Of a stretch of DNA of 64,000 bases, positions 47,191 to 59,308 are shown piece after piece. The DNA is taken from assembly GCA_015680685.1 (NCBI GenBank), contig MNCI01016508.1, positions 70,363-134,362 of the forward strand. The letters are read 5' to 3'. The position numbers and the translations under genes are program-made. Source of the stretch: Gnetum montanum. Lineage: Eukaryota; Streptophyta; Gnetopsida; Gnetales; Gnetaceae. The notes under the pieces are model-generated. The model had not been told where the DNA came from. It saw only the letters and a program-made list of their open reading frames with translations, and did no database searches. The number at the start of each line of letters is the position of its first letter. Within the stretch, counting starts at the first letter, position 1.

Positions 47191-49285
47191 TTTCCATAAG
47201 CCTAATCAAGTGAGTGGAAGCAACACCTCCTCGGATGGACGACCTTACTCAATTTTTTAGATCTCCTCCTTTCAACTCAGTCATGGGGGACATGGTCATC
47301 CATGCTAATTATTAAAGTGACTCCTCAATTTTTCTACCTTTTTATTTTACACTTTTTTATTTTATACTTTCTTTCTGTTTATACCTTTTTGTTTTACACT
47401 TTGTTATTTTTCCAATTTTTTTACAACATCATTAGTAGATTTTGACTTTCTTGAATATTTATGATTTTTTTATATTTTAATTTATTTTTATATGAATTTT
47501 TGTTCTTATTTTCAAATAAAATGCTTTGTTGCCATTAGGACACAATGATGCTATAGCTATTTGCTATTGGTGGTTTGTATTTAATATCTTTGATTGCTAA
47601 TGTCTAGTTTCTATTTTTGAATTTTGATGACTAATAACTAAGACAAAGTTCCTTTGTCATGGAACAGGCAATGAGACCATGTCATCCACCCATATAGAAA
47701 CTTTATGATCTTATTGGTTTTGGGAGCATGAGGTCCCTTTTTCATTAATGAAACTTTAATGAACTTGTAATGTTGGTAATTTTTAAACTTGGGAAAGATT
47801 CAAAGGTTTGAAAAGGGTGTGACTTTAATGGGATTCAATACTCTTTGTACCTTTCTACTTTCTTGAGTGCAACTATGTTTTCATGGATTTCTTACCATTC
47901 TATGTTCACCAATAACAAAAGTTAATAAGTCTTTGCATGATGTGGTTCCTATCCAAAAATCCATAAAAACATTTAGAAAAACATGATGGGAATTTAAAAC
48001 ACACCCCTTAGACAAAATAATGGGCTATAAGCATTGGTTATGAGACTAAAAAGACATGTAACCCATTCCTAAGGTCACCTCTAACTAAAACCTTTTCTCA
48101 CTTCCTGCTTCTCTTTTCTTCTCAATTAAGGAATAGTGATTGATCTATGGGAGCATTCTCATGTCTCAAGGGGGTGGTCTGGTGTTTGAGTGGTAATGTG
48201 AAGTCACTGAAAGTGGTTTATTTTGATTTGGACTAAGGATGGACTTTATCATGTCACTTAACCATAGAATCCACAAGGGACATCATGTGACCACAATTGA
48301 AAATTTCATTCTATTGTCTCTATCATCCATCAATGCTTTCCATAACTTACCTCACTACCAATCTCCATATTTTTGTTTGATGTCTTAGTTTGATGTGTTG
48401 AAATTCTTAGATAGATTCTTCTAGATTTAGTTCTTAATATTTCATAACTGTTAATCAACTATGGAACCCACAGACTCCTTAGTTGAGGTTATGCAAAGGA
48501 AAAAAGGACATGTGCCTAGTATGGGGAGGACCCACTTGCATATCTCTCGATCGGGCTAGTTAACTTCCTTATCCTTAGACATTTTTGTAATCAAATCTTT
48601 CATGTGCCCCATAGATGCATCCAACTATGCACTCCTTAAGGCATTTTCTCCATAAAATGCATTCTCTAATCATTTCTCCAATTTTTGTGAATTTTCAAGC
48701 CCTCTTCTAGCATTTCATGGCTTTTCTAGGTCTTCAAAAATGTCAATTTCATGTTCAAATCCTATTTATTTTTTGTATTTTTAAAAGTGAGAAATTTTAG
48801 GCATAAGCTTCATAGACAGGTACCCATCAATAAAGCCCATATGTAGATATGACCTCATATATGGAACCCTATTGATGCAGGGGTCGACCCACCTATAAAT
48901 AGGCAACAACAATTAGCATTTCTTACATTTTTCTCATAAATGAACAGGGAGTTTTGAATTTTTTAGAGCCCAAAACCTTCCAAGAGCCATACCTTCCCAA
49001 CCATTTATTTGATTTATTCTATTCTTTGATCCTGTAGCTACCAAAGGTAAGATCTTTGTCGTGGGGACCATAAGCTTTAAGCTTTTAACAAAAAAAATTT
49101 TGAAAAATTTCAAACTTCCACAAAGATTTAACAAAGAAACAAACATTAAGACATCAAATTATAAGAGTTAAACCCCTTCAAAAAGCTCCGATAATATCCT
49201 AAGTTAAAAATTATAAAATAATAATAAAATAATCAATATGCCAAGGTTCAAACTTAGCCTAAAGTGTAACTACCCAATAAGAAAG
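47191..49285 (+). other. Element B3: 3' non-coding region before the B4 insertion
   Basis: Matches the B1 and B2 3' regions to about 48600. Beyond that it contains TATAAATA at 48894-48901, about 150 bp of leader-like DNA and a splice-donor-like CCAAAGGTAAGATC at 49041-49054. No ORF of note. B4 splits it at 49290. Confidence 0.6.
48894..49054 (+). promoter_or_regulatory. Candidate internal promoter, leader and splice donor of B3
   Basis: CCTATAAATAGG lies upstream of a stop-rich leader ending in CAAAG|GTAAGA at 49046/49047. It sits upstream of the extra ORF at 59309-62228 once B4 is removed. Inferred; B2 has the corresponding donor mutated to GGAATC. Confidence 0.4.
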
Positions 49286-49290
49286 GTACT

Positions 49291-50110
49291 TGATGAGTGG
49301 CGAGGTACCCCCTACATTCAACCATACAAATACGAGCGTTTCATGCCCGATCTGATCGAATTCCAAGGACTACATGCTTGTGCAACCTTGTGGAACAAGG
49401 ATGGACTGGTTGATTGTTGTCTTCCCAAGCTTACCTATATGTCATGATTGCATGCTTAAGTAAGCTTGAGGCATATGATTTTTATAGCTTTTATGTTTTT
49501 ATGTCCTGCCCTAGTAGGGAAGGAGAGAGGTAACTAAGTAACTAATTAACTTAACTACTCATTAACTAAGTTCTAACTAATCCTTACACTAACATCCATT
49601 CCCACTTGCCGTACACATCTTGAACCAGTGCAACATTGCTGGGATTACCAAATGTTAATCATTACTAGGTTACCAAGCATTACATGCATGCTTGAAGTGG
49701 TCATGCTTGTGTAATTTAATGATTTTCTTAATTGATCAAAATGAATTGTTGTGCTAATAACAGAAAATGTAAAGTGCATAAAATAAAATAAAATAAATGC
49801 GTAAGAAAAAAAATCTCAAGTGCTGCAAGGATGAATCAAAGAGCTCGTCTTTATTTCCGTACACAAGGTGTGCTCATGTACACAATGCTCAAATAAAGAT
49901 CCATCCACACTTAGACCTCCTGTTGTGGGCACTTGGAAAATACTCTAACTTTCAAATAGACTACAAGAGTTTCGCTACTTGACTGCTAAAAGACTTCTTC
50001 TTTAATTGTGCACCTAGGCACTATATTTATAGGCTTGGGAACAACTACTCTAATAATTAGAGTAACCACTCTAATAATTAGAGTAACTTCTAGAGTAACC
50101 ACTCTCATCA
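49291..50110 (-). mobile_element. Element B4: 3' LTR
   Basis: 820 bp; on the minus strand it starts TGATGAGAGTGG and ends CACTCATCA. TATA on minus at 50024-50031. Preceded (minus) by the purine tract TTGTGGGGGTA. Flanked by GTACT at 49286-49290. Confidence 0.92.
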
Positions 50111-52180
50111 TACCCCCACAAATGAATGAAAAATTGTCCTTGAGTTCCTTACAAAATATTTGGAAGGTATGGGATTATTGACTAAATGACAGCTGACGGT
50201 GGAATGGGATGACAGACTCAATGTGCCCAGTGAACAAATCAATAAGCATATTACAACATTAGTGTTCATAACCATTGTGGTGAACACTCATACATAAATG
50301 ACATCCAAGCCTTTATTTGATTACTGGAAGAGAAAAAGAGAGAGAGAAAGAAGATGGAGCATGTTGCTACTAATGCTGAGATTGCACCTTCCATTGTTTA
50401 TCCATAGCCATGCCACCAAACTTGCTTCTCTCGTAAATGCTCTAGTTCAAATCCATCCTAAGTGCTTCCTCCAAGCCTAGTCCATTGTTTGTATGATCGC
50501 CATCTACACATGCAACACAGTTACAAATGAGCAAGGATAGATAATCCACAATGCAGTTGCTACCTTGCCTCGATATGAAGCGCATTAGCTGAATTGCAGT
50601 TATGGCAGAAACTAGTTCGGTGATTTATCATTGGCAACTACCCAAGGTGTAGGGGTTAGGAAATTAGTAAAATGAAAAAAACTGAAAAATTTGTGCTAGG
50701 TCCCCCATGACTAAGAGTGAACCTTTGATAGCTATAAGATGGAAAAACATGAGGAATAAGAAAGATGAAAAATATTAACGGCAACGCCAATAAAATGGAT
50801 GTCATGGACGGGGATGAAACAAGAAATGATTAATTGCAGAAAATGTTTAAGGAAAAGAAGTTAACAATTGCACCAAAAGGAAATGCCAGTGGGTCCTCCC
50901 CAAAGTAGGCTCATGCCCTTTATGCCCTGACAAACCCACAAACCAAAGATTCCATAGGCTCTAAGAATTTCATTTGGAAGAAAGAGTTAAAAACCTACCC
51001 ACAAGAATTCACAAAAGAAAAATAATGCATCAACCTAGAATGGACTAATGATAAAATTAGAAATGAGGTGGAAAATGGGAAGAAATATGGAGAGGAGAGA
51101 ATGGAATGGAATCCCAAGAACAAGGTTGTGTAAAGCCCCTTGAGTATTTCATGGTTAAGATAACTAAGTAGAACTCATCCCAAATCGAGACTCAAACCAA
51201 CCACATTCAGTGACCTCGCATCAACACACTTGACCAATCCATCCACTTGATGCAACAAGAATGGTTCCACAAAGAGTCAGCACCATTTTGAGGAGAGCGA
51301 GATGGAGAAGCAGGAAGCAAGAAAGGGCCTTAGGTAGAGGGAACCTTCAAGCATGGGTAACATGTCTTTCCAATTCCATAACTAGTGCTTGTAGCCCATA
51401 TTGCTTTATTATGTCTAAGGGGTGTGCTTTGAATTCTCACACCTTTTTTTATTTTTATTTTTTTTATTTTTTTTATTTTTTATTTTATTTTGCATGAGAA
51501 CCACACCATGCAAACTCTTATTTTTATTCACTCAGCTTCCTGATTTTTGAACAATGTCAGAATGGTGGAAAACCCAAGAAAAAGCATCCAAGAACCTAAG
51601 AGAATGGCTAGCACAAATGCATCGAATCCCCTTGAAGTCACACCCCTTTCATCCTTTGAGTCTTTCCTTGGTTTGAAAAGTACCTAGCCACCAATTCATT
51701 AAACGTTTACTTACAAAAAGAGGGACTGTACAATTCCAAGCCAAAGGAGACCATAGAGTTGTATGGATGAGTGGACAGTGTGGACTCATTACCTATTTTA
51801 CCAAAAGAACCATACATTAATATCAACATCAGAATTCAAAGGTAAAAACCAAACATTAGCAATCAATATGATATACTTCAATCCACCATCATGAGCACTT
51901 ATTAGATGATGAATAAAAGTAAATCAAGCAATCAAACGAATAGTAATAATATGAACGATGGTGTAAAACAAAAATAAGAAAAGTTTGAAAACTATGTAAA
52001 AAAATATGTGAAAAAAATGTGTAAAACAAAAATTTAAAAAGAACTGAGGGCCTATAATGGTTAGCATAGGTAGCCATCTCCCCCACGACTGATTTGGAAG
52101 AAGGAGATCTAAAATAGTGAGCAAGGTTGTCCACTGAAAGGAGTAGCATGTGTACTGGTTGTCCTAAGCTCCTGGAAATG
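50111..52180 (-). other. Element B4: 3' non-coding region
   Basis: Minus-strand equivalent of the region after integrase in B1-B3 (GGGGGAGATGGCTACC near 52080). Contains a long A/T run near 51445-51490 and no supported gene; small ORFs here are not conserved in the other copies. Confidence 0.65.
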
Positions 52181-52184
52181 TTTG

Positions 52185-53330
52185 GTTTGTTGCACGTTGA
52201 TCAAAAGTTTCTTATTCGAGCTCTCAAGTTTGTATATTATCATGGCCCCTAAAGGAAAAGTTGCATAAATAATATAAGGTCCCTTCCATAGTGTTTAAAA
52301 TTTAGTACGTCATGGCACATGTGTGGGATTCTAGTAGAGAACATTATCCCCTAGCTAATATTTAACTTTTCTAATTCTTAGATTATGACATAGTTTATTG
52401 AAGGCCTTGTGTAATTTGTTAGATGACAAGGTAGATAATTAGTTTTCATCTACCAAGTTAAGGGTTACTAACCGTTGTTTCTATGCTAGATCAATGTCAA
52501 GGTTGAGCTCACATGCCATGGGTAGTGTACAAAGCTCAGTTTGAATAGGAAGCATTGGTAATTTACCGTACACTAACTCATAAGAAGAGTAGCCTATTGG
52601 GTGTTTCCATGTGGAGCAGTATGCCCAAAGAACATCATTCAATTTAGTGCTCTAGTCTTGCCTAAACTTGCTAATGGTTCTTGTCAATATCTTCATAAGC
52701 TCCCTATTGGTGACTTCTACTTGACCGTTCGCTTGGGGGTGGTATGGTGTAGTCAATTTATGCTCAACCCCTAAGCATTGCATTAATTTTTGAAAAGTTG
52801 CACCTGTGAAGTGTGTATCATTATCTGAAATAAGTGCATGTGGCATACCAAACGTATTTATAATTTGTTGTTGAACAAATTGTGCAGCTATAGATTATGT
52901 GCAATCTTTCACAGTAGCTACTTCAGCCCATTTTTTTAGGTAATCAATGATAAAAAAAATATAATCTTTTCCATTGGACATTGGTGTAATCAACCCCATA
53001 AAATCAATTCCCCAAATGTTGAAGGGTTCAAATAGTTGAATCCATTATTGTGAACCCTCTATTCTAGTAGTCATTCCCCCATCACATTTCCATTACTAAT
53101 GTAGGCTAATAATATCTTGCAAGCAGGATCTTGATGGTCGTTCATATCCTAGCATAATGACCCCCACAAGGACCCTCATGAGCATCTTGGAGAACTCGTA
53201 GTTGATCTATATTAGGAACACACCATCGAACCAAGCCATCAAGACACACTTTGTAAAGTTGCCCATTGATCTCTAGAAAGTACTTGGCTTGATGAAGAAA
53301 CTATTGTTTTTTCTTAAGGTTTAACCCTTG
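52185..53330 (-). pseudogene. Element B4: integrase
   Basis: Best preserved integrase of the B group. Zinc part (EGPCGGHYA near 53180 down), core beginning GIDFMG-like near 52990, SDNDTHFTGATF with the second catalytic Asp near 52830, and PYHPQANGQVEVTNRELMK with the catalytic Glu near 52745. GYSSYELVYGKLPMLPIQ near 52590 and the C-terminal LGDNVLYQNPTHVP near 52355 follow. Open from 52846 to 52652; stops elsewhere. Confidence 0.9.
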
Positions 53331-53389
53331 TGGTGCTTGTTGGGTAAGGAGATAGGTAAGAATCCTACTATACTAGTTTGTCTCCATGG

Positions 53390-54950
53390 GTGATTGATTA
53401 TTCACTACACCAGAAAATAGGAATTCATCATGGAAATGATCAAAAATTGGATACTCATCCTCTTTGTTATCCCATTGCAACTGAGATAAATGATCAGCAA
53501 CTACATTCCCGATGCCCTTACGATCGATCATCATTAAATCGAACTCTTATAATATTACAATCTATCGTATGATACGAGGGCTTACCATTGGCTTATTCAT
53601 GAGGAAAAAGATTGCATTATCATCTACATGTATATATACTTTATATCCTAATACATAGTGTCTAAACTTTTCTAGTGCAAACACTATAGCCATTAATTCT
53701 TTCTCTCTAGTAGTGTAGTTGAGTTGTGCACTAGCGATACTTCTACTTGCACAGTGGATGTAATAAGGATGTTTCTAGTCATCTCACGATGTAAGTACAA
53801 CACTTAAAGCAAATTTGGATGCTTCAGTCATGATATGGAATAGTTTGGACCAGTTAGGAGCTTGTAGAATAGGTGTTTCGACTAGCTTCTATTTTAGAGT
53901 TTGGAAAGCTAATTAGCATTGCCTGATCCACTCGAAAGATACATCCTTTTTTGTTAATTCCACTAATGGTTTGGATACCTTTGAAAAGTTATTAATAAAT
54001 CTCCTATAGTAGCTAGTATGTCCAAGGAATGACCAAATGTCTTTGACAGTTTTTGATTGATAGGTAATTCCTTGGATAATTTTGATTTTCTCAGGGTCTA
54101 CCTCTATCCCTATGTGTGATGTTTTGTGCCCTAGTACTATGCATTTTTGGATTATCAAATTGTTTTTTTTGCTAGTTGAGCCTCAAATTGGTTTCTACAC
54201 ATCTTTTTAACACTTGCTCCAACTGGTCCAAGGCTTGATCAAAGTTTTCTCCATAAGTGGAGAAGTCATTCATAAAGACCTCCATGCCATTCCCTATCTG
54301 TTGTTGGAATATCCTTAGAACTAGTCATTGGAATGTTGCAGGGGCATTGCACAGGCCAAACGACATATGTTTGTATGCGAAAATTCCCCAAGGACTAGTG
54401 AACATAGTCTTGGGTTGCTCTTCTAGGGCTATTTGTATTTGGTTATATCCGCTATATTCATCCAGAAAACTATAATAGCGATGTCTTGTGATGGTGTCTA
54501 AGACTTGGTCAACAAATGGCAATGGAAAGTGATCTTTGAATGTTGCCATATTTAGTAGCCTAAAATCCATGCACACCCTCCATTTTTCTCCCTTTCTAGG
54601 CACAATAACTAAGGGGCTAACCCATTCGCTATCAGCAATGGGGTATATGAACCCAGCCTTGAGAAGCTGTTTTATTTCTTCCTTAACTACTTGCTTCAGC
54701 TTAAGGTTCAATTGCCTTTTCAGTTGTCTTCGAGGCTTCATGGAGGGATCATTGTAAATTCTATGCTGGAATATCCTAAGATATATTCCAGTTAATTTAG
54801 GATATGACCAAGCTAAGGCTTTTGACCATTTGTTAATTACCTTTAAAAATTCTTCTTTTTGTTGTGGAGCAAGCTTAGCATTGATAATTACTAGTTTTTC
54901 ATTTTTAAGGAATGTGTATTCCATATCGATGGGCAATGGTTTTAGCTCAA
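53390..54950 (-). pseudogene. Element B4: reverse transcriptase and RNase H
   Basis: A 203-codon open stretch (54936-54325) covers RT from MEYTFLKNEKLVII through AGFIYPIADSEWVSPLVIVP, DHFPLPFVDQVLD, SFLDEYSGYNQIQIA, AYKHMSFGLCNAPATFQ. The catalytic EVFMNDF-type box near 54285 reads M-N-D, so the YxDD motif is altered. Thumb (LGHKTSHIGIEVDPEKI, SFLGHTSYYRRFI near 54130-54000) and RNase H (SAQLNYTTREKELMAIVFALEKFRHYVLGYKV near 53740, DHLSQLQWD near 53490) follow with few stops. The DHFPLPF and gag zinc-knuckle features suggest the Athila side of non-chromovirus gypsy. Confidence 0.92.
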
Positions 54951-55189
54951 TGGGCTCCTACTTAAATTTCTCAGGGATTTAAAACTTCCCCCAGTTGATA
55001 TTTCTAAGGTTAATACTTGGAAGTTAGCAGTGCACTTACTCTAATGTGTCTATGCTATCAATGTAAGCACAAGTCAAATCCTCAATTAGTTCCATGCATA
55101 TGAGTGAACTACTTTCTTGATCAACTATCAGCCACTAGGTGTCTTCCTATCATGTGGCTACTACATACAGGCATCTTTGTATGTTAATC

Positions 55190-55720
55190 ACTTATGCACA
55201 CTAATTGCATGTAGGCAATGCTAAAATTTGCACAAACCATGACATCTGCAGACAATTACACCTTGTGTCATTGTATGCGATGCACAGAACTTTCTTCTTC
55301 TTGATCTTTCTGAATGTATTCTCCTTTGATATTTCCAGGGAAAGATCATAGATTCCTAGGCATGCATCGATAGTGCTTAGCCATGTTCTTCCCATTATGA
55401 TTGGGAAGTCCCCATTACCATTGTTTACTTGAATCACTAGGAAGTCATCTGGGTATGACCATCCACAAAGAATGGTAACAATGTCTTTCACCAGTCCCAA
55501 TGGCACAGTGATGGACTGGTTGACCAACTCTAGACCAATGTTGCTCTTTTTCAATGGAGGCAAGTTCCAAGCTTTGTGCATTTCTTGAGAAATCAAGTTG
55601 ACACAAGAACTTGAATCTAAAAGAGCCTTTCACAGTGCATTTCCAGCAATTTTTAAGTATATCAGAGGACTCCTAGGATCAGAGAATTTTCTGGGAAGGT
55701 GACCAGCTTTGATCCAATTG
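55190..55720 (-). pseudogene. Element B4: protease
   Basis: Open from 55596 to 55201. Upstream of the ATG the frame contains DSSSCVNLIS (active-site loop, Gly lost), then WNLPPLKKSNIGLELVNQSITVPLG, then GDFPIIMGRTWLSTIDA, the conserved C-terminal ILG-like block. Ends in a basic KKKKVLCIAYND segment that leads to the RT linker. Confidence 0.85.
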
Positions 55721-55759
55721 CTGACAGCATATGTTAGTAGATTGTATGCGTTGAGTGCG

Positions 55760-58290
55760 GTGATTGGGTTGAAGGGGGCTTTGAAGTTTTGATTGATACT
55801 AAACTTATGATTATAAGGATTTGGTTGGATTGTTGGTTCTAAAGAAAGGTCTTTTCTTCATGTGGTTGTTGGAACCAACAGTAGGTTGAGAGTTAACAAC
55901 CCTCATGGCATTACATTGTTGTGGCTGGGTAGGGATTTCACCTAGCATCATGGGAGTAGGTGGTAGTGGAGCTATTGCTAGAAGAGATGCGACCAGATGA
56001 GAAGGATGATATGCTTGTAGAATATCACCTCTAGAAGAGGGAGTTCCATAATACTTGCAGGCTTGGTGGTGAGGTTGAGGAGTGACATGACTAGTAGAGT
56101 CATGTGGGAAGATTGGCTTCTGCACATAATATCCATACAAGTCAGGTTGCTGGTACTATTGCCTTGGTGGTGGCATTCCCCATGATTGTGGATGCTTCCA
56201 CTATTGATATTTCTGAATCGATTTTGATGGATTTCCACTGGGATAATATGTTAAGGGTTGGTGGAACTACCTTGGGTTACCTTGAGGATATGGTAACCTT
56301 CAAAGTGTTTGTATTTTGTTTAATTGTGGGTTGAGTGCATGTACCCCAAACTCCTATAGATGTGGATTACATGGCAACATCCCTTAGGATGATCATATTG
56401 ACATATCTCACATCCACTATCATTATCTTCAATGATGGCAACTTTGCCCTTACCCTTTCTACGTGAATATTCAGCCTCTTTCTTTTTTTTGTTCTCACTA
56501 CCTTGCTCTCTAGACTCCTCTACTATTCTAAGAATAGTTTGAAATCTATTGTCTATGGAATTCCACATTTGGTCTACCTTTTCAAAAACTTCTAATATCA
56601 TCTTTTGGATAGGCAAAGTTTTCCTATTCACCATCTCTTTGAGTGGTGACTCTTCTTCATCCTCACAAAATTTTACCTCCCTCTTCTAAAGGGAAGGATC
56701 TCAGTTATACTCTTCCACACTTTTTCTCTTTCATAGCTCACCTTCTTCCTTAGCAATTTTCTCCAATAGTCTTTGAATTTGATGGGACCTAAGCTCAGAT
56801 AATCTCCCTTAGGCATAAGTCCCAAGGGTTCTTCTTATTTCATGCCTAAGCCCATCCATGAGATGGCATAGTTGATCCCTTTGTGAATAACCATGGCTAG
56901 GACAATGATGTAATAGTGCATAGTATCAACCCATGGTGGCATCTAAGGATTCATTTCCTTCTTGTTTCCAACCTTGGATTTTCTTTTGCAAGTTAGACAC
57001 TCGAGAGTACATTTGGTACTTATCATTAAATAGTTCTAACATAGTACTCCACCTACGAATGGATTCCAATTCTAAGGACCAGTAACAACTTTCTACTTCT
57101 TTAACTAATGTCCATGGGAACAAATTAAGTTTTTTCCATTTTTTCTCTATGTTTTGTAAGGCTCACGAATCATGGAATTTCTGTAAATGATTCTAAGGAT
57201 TAGCATTCTATCCCCCTTCAAATCATGGGATGTTGTTCATATCTAATCTCTTGATCCTACTATCCTTTTGATGCCTTGTTGAAATTCTAACAACCTTAGT
57301 TATGTTCAACATATTTTGAGTAGTGAGGAGGGGTTCATCATGATCATGTTATCCATGGTGTCTATAATTCCTACATTATTCCCTACTCTCCCTTCTTCTA
57401 TGTCGTGACTCTCTAGAGTGCCCTTGTCCCCTTTCCTGGTTGTTTCATCAATGACTTCCATTTTGCCTACCTTTATCCCCATGGTCTTTTTCTTTATCAT
57501 CATGTCCAGATATTGAAGGAGACAGTGAAGGAGATGATGAAGGTAAAGAAGAAGGAGAACCACCACCATGACAGTGGCTACTACCTTCTCTTCTGTGGTC
57601 TCAGCTCTGATTGTGATTGTGATCAGAATGTTCACCTTTATCATGAGTTCATGTCCCTTTTTTGGACCCTTTATGCCCATGGGTATCAAAACTTGGTTTA
57701 TGAATAATGGAATGAATGTTCTAATACACAACCCCTTGGCCAAAGTCAAGGGGAGAAACAACATTATATGGGCAACTACTTGAGGTAGGTTCACCACCCT
57801 CATTTCCGCTTAAGACATGTGGGGCATCGTTGGACCACTTACCCTTCAAAGATTTTTTATGTCTCTTCTATTGCAAGTCCCTTTAACATTGTGCCTCTAT
57901 GGGATGGTATTCTCTCGATTCATGGTCTTGCACAATGTATTCTACATGTAAGTGTGGCATGCTAATTCGTGTGAGAGCACGAAGAAGCATGCTCAAGACA
58001 GAACAATCAAGAGGTAACACTATGTTACTTTCTAATTCTCACCAATGCAATTGTTTGTCTTGATGGAGGATAAAGATGAAGTTTGTTATATACTCATAGG
58101 GATGAATATATCCCACTCGAACTTGTTAAGGAACTAGCAGATCAATGTCATGTGTATTACGCCACTGACCTAGGTGGTGAGGCACTTTTGTATGAAGAAG
58201 GAGACACACTTTTCTATTCAATGTGCAATGTATTCTTTTTTATTATTTTCTCAACCAACCCTAAGGGTTTGTTCCACTAATGTGAATGAT
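55760..58290 (-). pseudogene. Element B4: gag
   Basis: Starts after the primer site. The polar Ser/Gly/His-rich N-terminal third is near 57560-57420. The capsid core is at 57123-56926 (YWSLELESIRRWSTMLELFNDKY with trailing KQEGNESLDA). A coiled region at 56634-56480 (ILEVFEKVDQMWNSIDNRFQ) leads to a basic RRKGKGKV patch. The zinc knuckle CEICQYDHPKGCC near 56415 (C-x2-C-x3-H-x4-C) is the spacing I associate with Athila-group gags. A Pro/His/Gln-rich tail runs to 55811. Frameshifts occur near 57300 and 56310. Confidence 0.85.
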
Positions 58291-58324
58291 TTCCTATGTT
58301 CTAGTTAGCGCACAAATAACTAAG

Positions 58325-58342
58325 TCCCCGATAATGGTGCCA
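58325..58342 (-). other. B4 primer-binding site (tRNA-Asp type)
   Basis: Minus strand TGGCACCATTATCGGGGA one base after the LTR end CATCA; the best preserved of the three. Confidence 0.75.
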
Positions 58343-58343
58343 A

Positions 58344-59248
58344 TGATGAGCAACGAGGTACCCGTATGCTCAACCATACAAATACAAGCATTTCATGCAT
58401 GATCTAGTCAAATTCCAAGGACTAAGTGCTTATGTTCCTTTGTAGAAAAAGGATGGATTGGATGATCATTGTCTTCCCAAGCTTACCTATATGTCACGAT
58501 TGTATGGTTAAGTAAGCTTGAGGCATATGATTTTTATAACTTTTATGTTTTTATGTTCTGCACTAGTAGGGAAGGAGAGAGGTAACTAAGTGACTAATTT
58601 AACTTAACTACTCATTAACTAAGTTCTAACTAATCCTAACACCAACATCTATTACCACTTTCTGTACACATCCTAAACTAGTGCAACACTGCTAGGATTA
58701 CCAAATGCTAATTGTTGCTAGGTTAGCAAGCATTACACACATGCTAGAGGTGGTTGTGCTTATGTAATTTAACAATTTTCTTAATTGATCAAAATGAATT
58801 GTTGTGCTAATAACAGAAATATAAAGAGTATAAAATAAAATAAATGCATAAGAAAATAAAATAAAAGAAATGCATAGGAAAAAAATCTCAAGTGTTACAA
58901 GGATGAATCAAAGAGCTCTTCTTTATTTCCATACATAAGGTGTGCTCAGGTATACAATGCTTGAATAAAGATCCATCCACACTTAGACCTCCTACTGAAG
59001 GCACTTGAAAAATACTCTAACTTTCAAACAGACTATGAGAGTTTCACTACTTAACTTCTAAAAGTCTTCTTCTTCAACTATGTACGTAGGCACTATATTT
59101 ATAAGCTTGGGAGCAACTACTCTAATAATTAGAGTAACCGCTCAAATAATCAGAATAACTGCTAGAGTAACCACTCTAATAATTAGAGTAACCACTAAAG
59201 TAACTACTCTAATAATTAGAATAATTTCTAGAGTAACTACTCTTATCA
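58344..59248 (-). mobile_element. Element B4: 5' LTR
   Basis: 905 bp, minus strand TGATAAGAGTAG to TTGCTCATCA; TATA on minus at 59096-59103. Followed on the plus strand by GTACT (59249-59253), an exact copy of 49286-49290. It is longer than its partner mainly through extra copies of a U3 repeat. Confidence 0.92.
59110..59240. repeat. U3 tandem repeat CTCTAATAATTAGAGTAAC in the B4 LTR
   Basis: Near-palindromic 19-21 bp unit, about four clear or partial copies here against two in the other LTR (50035-50100). Confidence 0.8.
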
Positions 59249-59308
59249 GTACTTAAATTTTATAAGTTACACATTGAATGCTAATGCTTGGTTATGTTGT
59301 AACTACAA

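Noticed and set aside
57513-57783. Plus-strand ORFs inside B4
   Set aside because: They are antisense shadows of the polar N-terminal gag of B4, which has homologs in B2 and B3.
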